Of a DNA stretch of 26,515 nucleotides, positions 5,852 to 13,920 are shown piece by piece (position 1 is the first letter of the stretch; every line of letters begins with the position of its first letter). The position numbers and the translations under genes were made by a program. A model generated the notes under the pieces. That model saw only the letters and a program-made list of their open reading frames with translations. It made no database searches and was not told the DNA's origin. The stretch covers positions 1-26,515 of the forward strand of contig JBDVGI010000236.1 of assembly GCA_039962885.1 (NCBI GenBank). Direction: 5' to 3'. The DNA is from Litorimonas sp039962885 (GTDB lineage: Bacteria > Pseudomonadota > Alphaproteobacteria > Caulobacterales > Maricaulaceae).

Positions 5852-6592
5852 CTACGCAGATTTTGCCTTAGGGATTTCAGGTAACTCTTTGGCACGTTTT
5901 TTATCAAGGTAACGCGCAGACGTCACATTGATTGTCCCATCTTCTAGCTCGATTAAAAGCGGGTTCCCTGTTGGAAATTCAAATCCCGGAATATCTTTAT
6001 CATCCACATGGAAAAGCGTTTTCAAAAGCGCCCGTAAAGAGTTTCCATGCGCGGAAATTATCACATTAGAATTGGCACGCAAAAAGGGCATAATTTGACC
6101 TTCGAAATAAGGCAAAACGCGCTCACATGTCATGGACAGGCTCTCTCCGCCGGGTAATTGACTCGGGGTGATATGAGCATATTTCGGGTCATGTGATGGA
6201 TGAAACTCATGGTCTTCGTCAACTTGCGGCGGGGGCACATCGAAGCTTCTACGCCAAATATGCACCTGCTCGTCCCCGTGTTTGTCGCGGGTCTCTTGCT
6301 TGTTCAGTCCCGTCAAACCGCCATAATGACGCTCATTTAAACGCCAGTCTTTAGTGACAGGAATGTGGAATTGCTCGGCCGCCTCTAGAGATAGCCACAA
6401 AGTTTTGACCGCGCGGCGTTGATAGCTTGTAAAACCAATGTCGAATTTAATATCTTCTTTGGCGAGTAATTTACCTGCTTTTTTAGCTTCCTTAACGCCT
6501 TCGGAAGTTAAGCCAACGTCAACCCAACCCGTGAAGCGGTTTTGAAGGTTCCATTCGGATTGTCCGTGACGGACGAGAACGAGATGTGTCAT
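5852..6592 (-). CDS. gpmA: 2,3-bisphosphoglycerate-dependent phosphoglycerate mutase
   Basis: This 246-residue cytoplasmic glycolytic enzyme interconverts 3- and 2-phosphoglycerate. The phosphoacceptor His9 is in LVRHGQSEWN, Glu87 is in RLNERHYGGL and the second histidine, His182, is in SAHGNSLRAL. GESLSMTCERVLPYFE is also typical of the family. Length is normal for dPGM. The ATG at 6592 (MTHLVLVRHG) fits the family start; a TTG at 6619 would add nine atypical residues. It is followed within 3 bases by the ribD-like gene and preceded by polA 45 bases upstream on the same strand. Confidence 0.95.
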   Translation of the reverse strand: MTHLVLVRHGQSEWNLQNRFTGWVDVGLTSEGVKEAKKAGKLLAKEDIKFDIGFTSYQRRAVKTLWLSLEAAEQFHIPVTKDWRLNERHYGGLTGLNKQETRDKHGDEQVHIWRRSFDVPPPQVDEDHEFHPSHDPKYAHITPSQLPGGESLSMTCERVLPYFEGQIMPFLRANSNVIISAHGNSLRALLKTLFHVDDKDIPGFEFPTGNPLLIELEDGTINVTSARYLDKKRAKELPEIPKAKSA

Positions 6593-6637
6593 TTGAAAAT
6601 CTTTCTTACTCAATTTCAATATAATTTATAGAATAAT

Positions 6638-9469
6638 TTAATGCGCGTCATTCCAATTTTTCGCAGCATTGGCGTCAACGCGCAATGGAACTGATATATG
6701 TACCGCAGGCTTATGCGCATTTTCCATTACTTTCTTGGCGATTGTTATAAGTTCCTGCGCGCGGGTTTCAGGGACCTCAAACACCAATTCATCATGCACT
6801 TGCAAGAGCATGTGCGCACCGTCGATGGGCATAATCGCCTCTGGCATACGCAACATAGCGCGGCGCATAACATCGGCAGCAGCCCCTTGAATTGGCGCGT
6901 TAATCGCTTGTCGTTCTGCAAATCCTCTCACAGATTGGTTTTTATCAACTATCCCCTTAACGTGACATTTACGGCCAAAAATAGTTGTCACAAATCCGTT
7001 TTCGCGCGCTTCACTTTTTGCAGATTCCATATAGGCCTTAATGCCTGGGAACTTCTCAAAATAGGATTTAATATAATCTGCCGCTTCTGTGCGGCCTATG
7101 CCGAGGTTATTGGCAAGACCAAACGCGCTAATGCCGTAAATAATACCAAAATTAATCGCTTTAGCGCGGCGGCGCGTGGCTGTGTCCATATCCGCAATCG
7201 ACACGCCAAACATCTCTGATGCCGTCAATGCGTGAATATCCACCCCATCTGCAAAGGCTTGCTTCATCGTTGGCAGATCAGCAATATGAGCTAGCAAACG
7301 CAACTCAATTTGTGAGTAATCGGCCGCGACAAGAACATGACCTTTTTCTGCGACAAATGCATCGCGGATTTTACGGCCATCTTCTGTTCGAATAGGGATA
7401 TTTTGTAAATTCGGATCAGATGATGACAGCCGCCCAGTCGTCGTAGCCGCCAGTGAAAAGCTTGTATGCACACGCCCGCTATGTTGATTAATCTGGCCAA
7501 CAAGCGCGTCCGTATAGGTGGATTTAAGCTTGGCAAAATGCCGCCAATCTAAAATTAGTTGCGGCAGGGCCTCGCCTGCTGCGGCAAGGTCCTCGAGAAC
7601 TCCCGCTCCAGTTTGCCATGCGCCTGTTTTGGTTTTCTTCCCGCCTTTGAGGCCCATCTGGTCAAAAAGAATTTCGCCAAGCTGTTTAGGACTTCCCAAA
7701 TTAAATGTCGTTCCAGCCACCTGATACGCTTCGTCTTCGAGCCCAGCCATTTTCTGCGCAAATAATCCCGACAAACGCGCGAGTTCTGCGCGGTCTACTT
7801 TGATGCCGTGATTTTCCATTTGCGCCGCGATTTTTGGTAAACCTCTATCTAGCGTTTCATAGACTGTCGCAACGCCGTTAGCCGCCAGTTTTGGTTTCAA
7901 AAACTTCCATAAACGTAAGGTAACATCCGCATCTTCTGCGGCGTAAGGCGTAGCTTCATCTAATGGAATTTGGTCAAAGGTCTTTTGTTTTTTCCCTGTC
8001 CCTGCAATCTCTTTAAAAGATATTGGCTTATGCCCAAAATGACTTTCGGATAGGAAGTCCATCCCGTGTCCATGTAATCCCGTTGCCAAAGCATAAGACA
8101 ACAACATTGTATCATCATAAGGCTCAGGATGGATATCGTAACGCGCAAAAACGCCCAAATCATATTTGAAGTTCTGCCCTACTTTTAAAATGTTCGGCGC
8201 CTCCAGCAAAGGCTTAAGCGCCTCAAGCGCTATGTCCATTGGGATTTGCTTTGGCGCAGCACCGCCAAACATATCCTCTCCGCCGCCTTCTCCGACATGG
8301 GCAAGCGGAATATAACAGGCTTCATTATCGGCAACCGCCAAGCATATGCCCACCATTTGTGCCGCGCGGCTATCAAGACTATTGGTTTCAAGATCTACCG
8401 CAATGACACCAACCTCATAGGCGCGCGCTACCCAATGCTCTAGGCGGTCTAATGTTTGAACGCATTCATATTTTGACTTATCAAATATAACATTTTCAGG
8501 CGTGGGTTTCTCCAGCGGAGCCTCAAAGCCTGATTTCGTATCATCCTTACGAATACCCGAAGTCTCCCCTTCCCCGAGCGCCGCGCGAACGCGGGTTGTG
8601 AGCGTACGAAATGTCATAGCCTCTAGGAAATCAAATAACACATCCACATCTGGATCCGTGACAGCTAAGTCTTCGACGGGCACCTCAACGGGCACATCTG
8701 TTTTCAAAGTCACAAGTTCCAACGATACACGCGCATTATCGATGTTATTCATCATCTTTTCACGGCGGCCCTTTTGCGGGATTTCGTCACAGCGTTGCAG
8801 TAGCGTTTCCAAGTCTCCATATTGCTCAAGCAATAATACAGCTGTTTTCACGCCAATCCCTGGAACACCCGGGATATTGTCCACGCTATCACCTGCTAAG
8901 GCTTGAATTTCGATAACACGTTCAGGCCCCATACCAAATTTCTCAATCACTTGCGGGATAGATATGGTGCGGTTTTTCATTGTATCGACCATCGTGACTT
9001 TGTCAGAGACGAGCTGCATGAGGTCCTTATCAGAACTAATGATCGTAACGCGCGCGCCTTTGGCTTCGGCTTGGCGAGCATAAGTCGCAATCAAATCATC
9101 GGCCTCAAAGCCTTTCATTTCAATCGCAGGCGAGCCAAAAGCGCGGGTAGCATCACGCGTGAGCGGAAATTGCGGAATCAAGTCTTCAGGTGTTTCCCCG
9201 CGATTAGCTTTATAAGCAGGAAAAATATCATTCCGAAAGGTCTTGCCGCTGGCGTCAAATATCACAGCAAAATGCGTCGGCCTATCCTCATCGCTTTGCC
9301 CGCGTAGAAGCTTAAACAACATATTCGAAAACCCAGCCACAGCCCCAATTGGTAACCCATCGCTTTTGCGCGTTAGCGGCGGGAGCGCGTGATAGGCGCG
9401 AAATATATACCCAGAGCCATCCACGAGGACGACATGGGAGTTTTTATCGACAGGCGCCGTAGCGGTCAT
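6638..9469 (-). CDS. polA: DNA polymerase I
   Basis: This 943-residue enzyme carries all three activities for repair and Okazaki-fragment processing. The 5'-3' exonuclease spans about 1-300 (VVLVDGSGYIFRAYHALP; DADDL-type acidic residues in FEADDLIATY). The 3'-5' proofreading domain spans about 330-530 with intact acidic residues: D359 and E361 in VDLETNS, D438 in GQNFKYDLG, and D513 in YAAEDAD. The polymerase domain has motif A (VAADYSQIELRLL, D717), motif B (RRRAKAINFGIIYG) and motif C (QVHDELVFE, near 892). Length and domain order are normal. It is first in a minus-strand run with gpmA and is divergent from the TonB-like gene. Confidence 0.97.
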   Translation of the reverse strand: MTATAPVDKNSHVVLVDGSGYIFRAYHALPPLTRKSDGLPIGAVAGFSNMLFKLLRGQSDEDRPTHFAVIFDASGKTFRNDIFPAYKANRGETPEDLIPQFPLTRDATRAFGSPAIEMKGFEADDLIATYARQAEAKGARVTIISSDKDLMQLVSDKVTMVDTMKNRTISIPQVIEKFGMGPERVIEIQALAGDSVDNIPGVPGIGVKTAVLLLEQYGDLETLLQRCDEIPQKGRREKMMNNIDNARVSLELVTLKTDVPVEVPVEDLAVTDPDVDVLFDFLEAMTFRTLTTRVRAALGEGETSGIRKDDTKSGFEAPLEKPTPENVIFDKSKYECVQTLDRLEHWVARAYEVGVIAVDLETNSLDSRAAQMVGICLAVADNEACYIPLAHVGEGGGEDMFGGAAPKQIPMDIALEALKPLLEAPNILKVGQNFKYDLGVFARYDIHPEPYDDTMLLSYALATGLHGHGMDFLSESHFGHKPISFKEIAGTGKKQKTFDQIPLDEATPYAAEDADVTLRLWKFLKPKLAANGVATVYETLDRGLPKIAAQMENHGIKVDRAELARLSGLFAQKMAGLEDEAYQVAGTTFNLGSPKQLGEILFDQMGLKGGKKTKTGAWQTGAGVLEDLAAAGEALPQLILDWRHFAKLKSTYTDALVGQINQHSGRVHTSFSLAATTTGRLSSSDPNLQNIPIRTEDGRKIRDAFVAEKGHVLVAADYSQIELRLLAHIADLPTMKQAFADGVDIHALTASEMFGVSIADMDTATRRRAKAINFGIIYGISAFGLANNLGIGRTEAADYIKSYFEKFPGIKAYMESAKSEARENGFVTTIFGRKCHVKGIVDKNQSVRGFAERQAINAPIQGAAADVMRRAMLRMPEAIMPIDGAHMLLQVHDELVFEVPETRAQELITIAKKVMENAHKPAVHISVPLRVDANAAKNWNDAH

Positions 9470-9579
9470 AATATATCCTTCAAATCCTGAATGATTTTAA
9501 TGGCTAGCCAGCCGAATTTTCAATAGCCTAAACAATAATTTACGGTATAAAATTGCAAATGCCGTAAAACAGCATATTA

Positions 9580-10605
9580 TTGCCATATTTCGTTCACACG
9601 CGATGTGACAGACATAGATCATGGAGGATAAGTCTGTATCAATCAGTCGATACCGTAGGCCCAGATGATGGACCTAACGCCGCGCAGACCAAAGAACTGG
9701 GCGGGGTAAAGCCCTCTGTTTGGGCAAGGTATAAGACCCCTTTGGTCTTTGGCTTTGCGATTTCCTGTGCCTCTGTGTTTTTTGCGTTGACCTATACGCG
9801 CCAAAACGCCGCTCCGCTTAAACCATCAAACCTTACGCTTACACAAGCAAGCCAAGAGGCTTATCTCAAAGCCATCAGCGATTCTAATGCCGCGCTACGC
9901 CGTGCAAGGTTGCAAGACTTTCTGCGAGCTCATCCAAAAAGTCCTCGGAGTTTTGCCGCCCAAGCGCAGCTTGAAGTCCTAAACGCCTATGAAACGCGCG
10001 ATTGGAATTACATTACCAAGGTGGCCTATGAAAATAGCCTACCCCAAGACATTAGGCTTACCGCGCTTGAGGATTACAACCAACGCTGGGGCGGGGATTT
10101 ACTTGGCGGGCGGGCAGAAGACATTCAGAACCTGCGTGTAAATATAATAAATTTACCCGACAAAAGACCTCAACCAAACCGCGAGCTTGAACAAGGCCAA
10201 AGCCCGATTCCTCGCAATATCATTGGAAATCGCTTACTCGGGGAACCTCGGCGCGTGGTTATAACCCCGCCGCCGCCCGTCACACGCAACCCTGTCATTG
10301 TACAACGGCCCAAAGATGTCATTATTCCGCCTGTGGTTCGCAAAAAAGTCACGCCGCGTTATCCGCGAAAGGCATTGAGCCGCAATATAGAAGCTTTGGT
10401 TGTTCTACGGCTTAATATAGACAATCGCGGCCGCGTACAGCTAGCAGAGCTAGTAGAGGTGCAAGCTCAAAAATACCAAAAAGATTTCATCAAAGCTGCG
10501 CAAAAAGCTGCGCGGCGCACACGTTTTAACCCTCAAACGGTCAATGGCAATCCCGTACCTGTATCTGGCATTGAAAGACGTTATCGCTTCAAAGCTAGCC
10601 AGTAA
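9580..10605 (+). CDS. TonB-family energy transducer-like protein (start uncertain)
   Basis: The frame from TTG 9580 gives 341 residues. One TM helix lies at about 53-71, followed by a helical, TPR-like region (about 85-180) and a proline-rich stretch with VVITPPPPVTRNP. The C-terminal TonB-type domain is at about 253-341 (KVTPRYPRKALSRNIEALVV, NGNPVPVSG). Such proteins couple inner-membrane energy to outer-membrane receptors or act as periplasmic scaffolds; the partner is unknown, and no exbB or exbD is present. No good start exists in frame: the ATG at 9621 (MEDKSVSIS) is one base out of phase and stops at once. A single-base deletion would join it to SVDTVGPDDGP, so a frameshift or indel error near the start is likely. 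Confidence 0.75.
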   Translation: MPYFVHTRCDRHRSWRISLYQSVDTVGPDDGPNAAQTKELGGVKPSVWARYKTPLVFGFAISCASVFFALTYTRQNAAPLKPSNLTLTQASQEAYLKAISDSNAALRRARLQDFLRAHPKSPRSFAAQAQLEVLNAYETRDWNYITKVAYENSLPQDIRLTALEDYNQRWGGDLLGGRAEDIQNLRVNIINLPDKRPQPNRELEQGQSPIPRNIIGNRLLGEPRRVVITPPPPVTRNPVIVQRPKDVIIPPVVRKKVTPRYPRKALSRNIEALVVLRLNIDNRGRVQLAELVEVQAQKYQKDFIKAAQKAARRTRFNPQTVNGNPVPVSGIERRYRFKASQ

Positions 10606-10622
10606 GCCTAGCATCCAAAGTC

Positions 10623-10811
10623 TTAGTGATGGCCAGCGCCGTCAGAATTTGGATCAAGCTTAAACACTCTGCCGCAATATTTACAGATCACGGATGTACC
10701 GCCCGCCATATCCATGAAAACACGCGGGTGACCCAGCGCACCACCGCGGCCATTGCATGAGACGCGTTTGCTTGTCACAATCTCTACATTATCTGTGTGT
10801 ACATCCGACAT
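10623..10811 (-). CDS. zf-CHCC zinc-finger protein
   Basis: This 62-residue protein has the CHCC zinc-finger signature Cys19, His28, Cys43 and Cys46, in the contexts SCNGRGGALGHPRV and ICKYCGRVFKL. This domain is shared with the NDUFS6/NUMM accessory subunit of complex I, and short stand-alone versions are common in alphaproteobacteria. A role with respiratory complex I is known for the mitochondrial relatives and only inferred here. The start at 10811 (MSDVHTDN) is preceded by AAGGGA at good spacing. The gene is convergent with the TonB-like gene, 17 bases apart. Confidence 0.85.
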   Translation of the reverse strand: MSDVHTDNVEIVTSKRVSCNGRGGALGHPRVFMDMAGGTSVICKYCGRVFKLDPNSDGAGHH

Positions 10812-10954
10812 GAACATCCCTTAACTGCTATGGATAGACCTAGCCATCCACGGTACAAAATGAAATAACGCTTGAAAGGCTCATATGACAGGCATATGTG
10901 CAGGTCAATCATCTCTCTATTTTATTGAGGCCTTAAATTACATGAAAGCAGATT

Positions 10955-11908
10955 ATGTCAAATAGCGAAAGTCCCGCGATTGAACTAATCGGTTTACGCA
11001 AAACATATAAGGCCAGTAAGAAAACGGCTGCGAAAGAGGCCTTAAAAGGGATTGACCTAACCATACCGCGCGGCTCTATTTTTGGATTGCTTGGCCCAAA
11101 TGGGGCTGGAAAATCTACCCTGATTAATATCCTTGCAGGCCTTGTCAATAAAAGCTCAGGTACGGCGCGAATTTGCGGTCATGATATTAGTGATGATACG
11201 CGCGCGGCGCGCGCCTCCATTGGAATTGTCCCACAGGAAATTGCCATGGACGTCTATTTTACCCCGCTGCAAGCCTTGGAGTTGCAAGCCGGGTATTACG
11301 GCGTGCCTAAATCCGAACGACGCAGCGAAGACATCCTAGAGGCGTTAGGCTTGGCAGATAAACGCCATGCCTATGTGCGGCAATTATCTGGCGGGATGAA
11401 ACGGCGCCTACTCATTGCCAAAGCCTTAGTCCACAACCCGCCCGTATTGATTTTAGACGAACCCACCGCAGGCGTAGACATAGAACTCCGACGTCAATTA
11501 TGGGCCTATGTAGAAAAACTGCATGAACGCGGCACAACTGTGATTTTAACCACCCATTACCTCGAAGAAGCCGAAGCCTTGTGTGACCGCATCGCAATTA
11601 TGCATCAAGGCGAACTTGTCGCCAATGAGAGTAAGGATGATATGCTCTCTCGTCTGGATAAACGGGTTTTGAAAATTACGTCATCGCAAAAACTGACAGC
11701 CCTGCCGCAAGGTTTAGATAATCTCAACAGTACCATCTCCAGCGATGGGCATTTGTGTATTGAATATCGCAGCGGAACAGATTCCATTCCCGATTTGTTA
11801 GAAACTGTAAAAAACTCAGGTGTCGATATTCAAGACTTACGTACAGAAGAACCTGATCTTGAAGATGTGTTTATGGCTCTGACCTACGCAAGTCCCCCTA
11901 AGAGTTAA
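10955..11908 (+). CDS. ABC transporter ATP-binding protein (YadG/NatA-like)
   Basis: This 317-residue ATPase has Walker A GPNGAGKST (47-55), Q-loop Gln94, signature LSGGMKRR (144-151), Walker B VLILDEP (164-170) and switch His201 in TTHYLEEAEALCDRIAIM. The stretches LVNKSSG, QAGYYGV and DEPTAGVDIELRR closely resemble E. coli YadG, an ATPase that pairs with the permease YadH. The C-terminal 90 residues are a less conserved extension. No permease gene is adjacent, so the membrane partner and substrate are unknown. The ATG at 10955 has only a weak upstream site. A MATE exporter follows on the same strand after 95 bases. Confidence 0.9.
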   Translation: MSNSESPAIELIGLRKTYKASKKTAAKEALKGIDLTIPRGSIFGLLGPNGAGKSTLINILAGLVNKSSGTARICGHDISDDTRAARASIGIVPQEIAMDVYFTPLQALELQAGYYGVPKSERRSEDILEALGLADKRHAYVRQLSGGMKRRLLIAKALVHNPPVLILDEPTAGVDIELRRQLWAYVEKLHERGTTVILTTHYLEEAEALCDRIAIMHQGELVANESKDDMLSRLDKRVLKITSSQKLTALPQGLDNLNSTISSDGHLCIEYRSGTDSIPDLLETVKNSGVDIQDLRTEEPDLEDVFMALTYASPPKS

Positions 11909-12003
11909 ATCTTATTTTTTGAATCAGTTTTTTCGGTCATTCCCAAACACTGTTTCACCCGTTCTGGTCTTCCCATCACGGCTTTGCCGCGATAGAGGCA
12001 CAT

Positions 12004-13410
12004 ATGGCCGTGCACACGAACATAGATAACTCAGCAGATTTCCCAAATAGCTGGACCGCAGAGCTTAGCATATTGCTCAAGCTCGGGATTCCTATGGCCC
12101 TAGCGCAGCTTATCCAATTTTCTGTCTATTTTTTTGATACAGTCATGATTGCCCGCATCAGCCCGACCGATGTTGCCGCTGCCGCGCTTGGGTCTGTGGT
12201 GTATTTCATGCTTTGGATGATCGGAAGCGGCCCTGTGGCGGCTATCTCTCCTTTGGTATCACAAGCTTTGGGTAAAGATAAAACCGATGTCAAAGACCCG
12301 CGTAGGTCTGTCCGCATGGCGATTTGGGCAGCATTTTTGATGCTACCTATTGTTTTGATTTGTTTATGCTTCACAGAAACAGTCGCCTTAAAGCTTGGCC
12401 AAGACCCAGAGGTCGCGCGCAAAGCTCAAGGTTATGTTTTAGCCCTTGCTATAGGGTTACCATTTGCTTTGGCGACAATGGCCTTACGCAATTTTCTAGC
12501 AGCCCTAGGCAAGACTAACATCCCACTTGTGCTTGTGACATTGACCACGCTTATAAATATTGCTTTGAATTACGTTTTAATCTTTGGTAATTTCGGCGCT
12601 CCGCGTTTGGAGCTAGTCGGGGCAGGAATCGCCTCTAGCCTATCCTATATTGCCGGCTTCTTTTTATTCGCCGCTTATATTCAATGGGATAAACGAGCCA
12701 AAACCTTCGATGTCTTTAAACGCCTACACCGTCCTGATTGGTCACGTTTCAAAGAGATTATCACATTAGGTTGGCCAATCTCTGTCACCACAATCTTTGA
12801 AGGAATGTTATTTAACGCCATTGTCTTCATCACGGGCATATTGGGCGTTATGGAGCAAGCCGCATATCAAATTGCGCTTAATGTTGCTAGCTTAGCTTTT
12901 ATGTTGCCATATGGCATGTCCATGGCTGGGTCCGTGCGCATTGGACTAGCGCGCGGAGCCAATCACAAAATAGCCGAAAAACGCGCCGCCAGCACGACCT
13001 TGATAGCCTGTGTTTTAGCCATTGGCCTTTTCGCACTCCCGATCGCGATTTTTCCTGAACGCATTAGCGGGCTTTATCTAAACCCCCATAAAGCTGATGA
13101 CATCATCGTTGCACAATTCGTGATCGGTTTCCTGCCATTGGCAGCAGGTTTCATGTTTTTTGATGCGTTGCAAGTCGGGGCCAATCAACTTTTACGCGGA
13201 CTTAAAGATGTGAAAGCGCCCATTTGGATTACAGCTATAAGCTATTGGGTTATTGGATTTCCTATAGCATTTTACCTCGCACTTCATACAGATATTGGCG
13301 TCAATGGTGTCTGGTTTGGACTAATGGCAGGATTGTTTAGTGCCGCTATCGGTCTGGGAACACGGCTTTTATGGCAGATTTCAACACCTCATCATCCTCC
13401 GTCATATTAG
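12004..13410 (+). CDS. MATE-family efflux transporter (NorM-like)
   Basis: This 468-residue polytopic inner-membrane protein has about 12 hydrophobic segments. Family features include the N-terminal ELSILLKLGIPMALAQLIQF, then FFDTVMIARISPTDVAAAAL, and a repeat of the pattern in the second half (ITLGWPISVTTIFEGMLFNA). MATE proteins export drugs and cationic metabolites using Na+ or H+ gradients; the substrate here cannot be told. The start ATG at 12004 follows ATAGAGGCAC. The last 65 bases overlap the 3' end of the antisense DUF1491 gene, so the C-terminus (SAAIGLGTRLLWQIS) and that protein's end are encoded by the same DNA. Confidence 0.93.
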   Translation: MAVHTNIDNSADFPNSWTAELSILLKLGIPMALAQLIQFSVYFFDTVMIARISPTDVAAAALGSVVYFMLWMIGSGPVAAISPLVSQALGKDKTDVKDPRRSVRMAIWAAFLMLPIVLICLCFTETVALKLGQDPEVARKAQGYVLALAIGLPFALATMALRNFLAALGKTNIPLVLVTLTTLINIALNYVLIFGNFGAPRLELVGAGIASSLSYIAGFFLFAAYIQWDKRAKTFDVFKRLHRPDWSRFKEIITLGWPISVTTIFEGMLFNAIVFITGILGVMEQAAYQIALNVASLAFMLPYGMSMAGSVRIGLARGANHKIAEKRAASTTLIACVLAIGLFALPIAIFPERISGLYLNPHKADDIIVAQFVIGFLPLAAGFMFFDALQVGANQLLRGLKDVKAPIWITAISYWVIGFPIAFYLALHTDIGVNGVWFGLMAGLFSAAIGLGTRLLWQISTPHHPPSY

Positions 13411-13747
13411 AGGCGGCATCTTCTTCAATGGGCTCGACTAGAAAATGGCGGCCCTGCGCATCTTCGATTTCGACCACCCAAATATCAGGGTCTTCATCAA
13501 TGCGGCGATTAATATATAGATCCACGTCACTCTGACAAAGTCCCCTCTTTGGCCACCAAACACGCTCCCCGCTAGAATTACGAATAGGGCGATAAATCAC
13601 GAAAGATTTGTCACGGGCAAGATGCGTAATGACGATATAAGCCCCAGCATCGCCGTCTCCTTTTCGGACAATGAGCGCAAAAGCGCCTGCGCTTTGGGCG
13701 CGTCTCATCAGAGCGCTAACGGCTATCTCTGTCTTTAACTGTGGCAT
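13346..13747 (-). CDS. DUF1491 family protein
   Basis: This is a 133-residue protein, with the start at 13747 (MPQLKTEIAVSALMRR) chosen to match the family; an ATG at 13774 is possible. Features of DUF1491 are ALMRRAQSAGAFALIVRKGD near the N-terminus and a GERVWWPKRG-like stretch with WVVEIEDAQGRHFL near the end. The family is common in alphaproteobacteria and has no established function. The gene ends inside the MATE gene on the other strand, overlapping it by 65 bases. Its promoter would share the 13748-13920 region with the bcsB-like gene. Confidence 0.85.
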   Translation of the reverse strand: MPQLKTEIAVSALMRRAQSAGAFALIVRKGDGDAGAYIVITHLARDKSFVIYRPIRNSSGERVWWPKRGLCQSDVDLYINRRIDEDPDIWVVEIEDAQGRHFLVEPIEEDAASNMTEDDEVLKSAIKAVFPDR

Positions 13748-13869
13748 AAATCTCGCATAAAGCATTAAACGCATATGTATATGAGTCTATTTATGGTTAA
13801 TGTGAAATTAAAGCCTTTCTCTAAGGCCAAATAGACATTTTTTCGTAAAACTTCCCCGTACCGCCCTGT

Positions 13870-13886
13870 TTGGCACTCAACTTGCT
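13870..13886 (+). promoter_or_regulatory. Sigma-54 (-24/-12) promoter of the bcsB-like gene
   Basis: TTGGCAC-TCAAC-TTGCT has the invariant GG (13872-13873) and GC (13884-13885) separated by exactly ten bases, matching the RpoN consensus. Transcription would begin near 13897, leaving a 5' leader of about 24 bases with GAGG at 13909-13912, well placed for the ATG at 13921. Sigma-54 promoters require an enhancer-binding activator; no activator gene lies in the window. Confidence 0.8.
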
Positions 13887-13920
13887 TCGTTAAAGTTTCA
13901 TTTATCATGAGGCGCGGACT

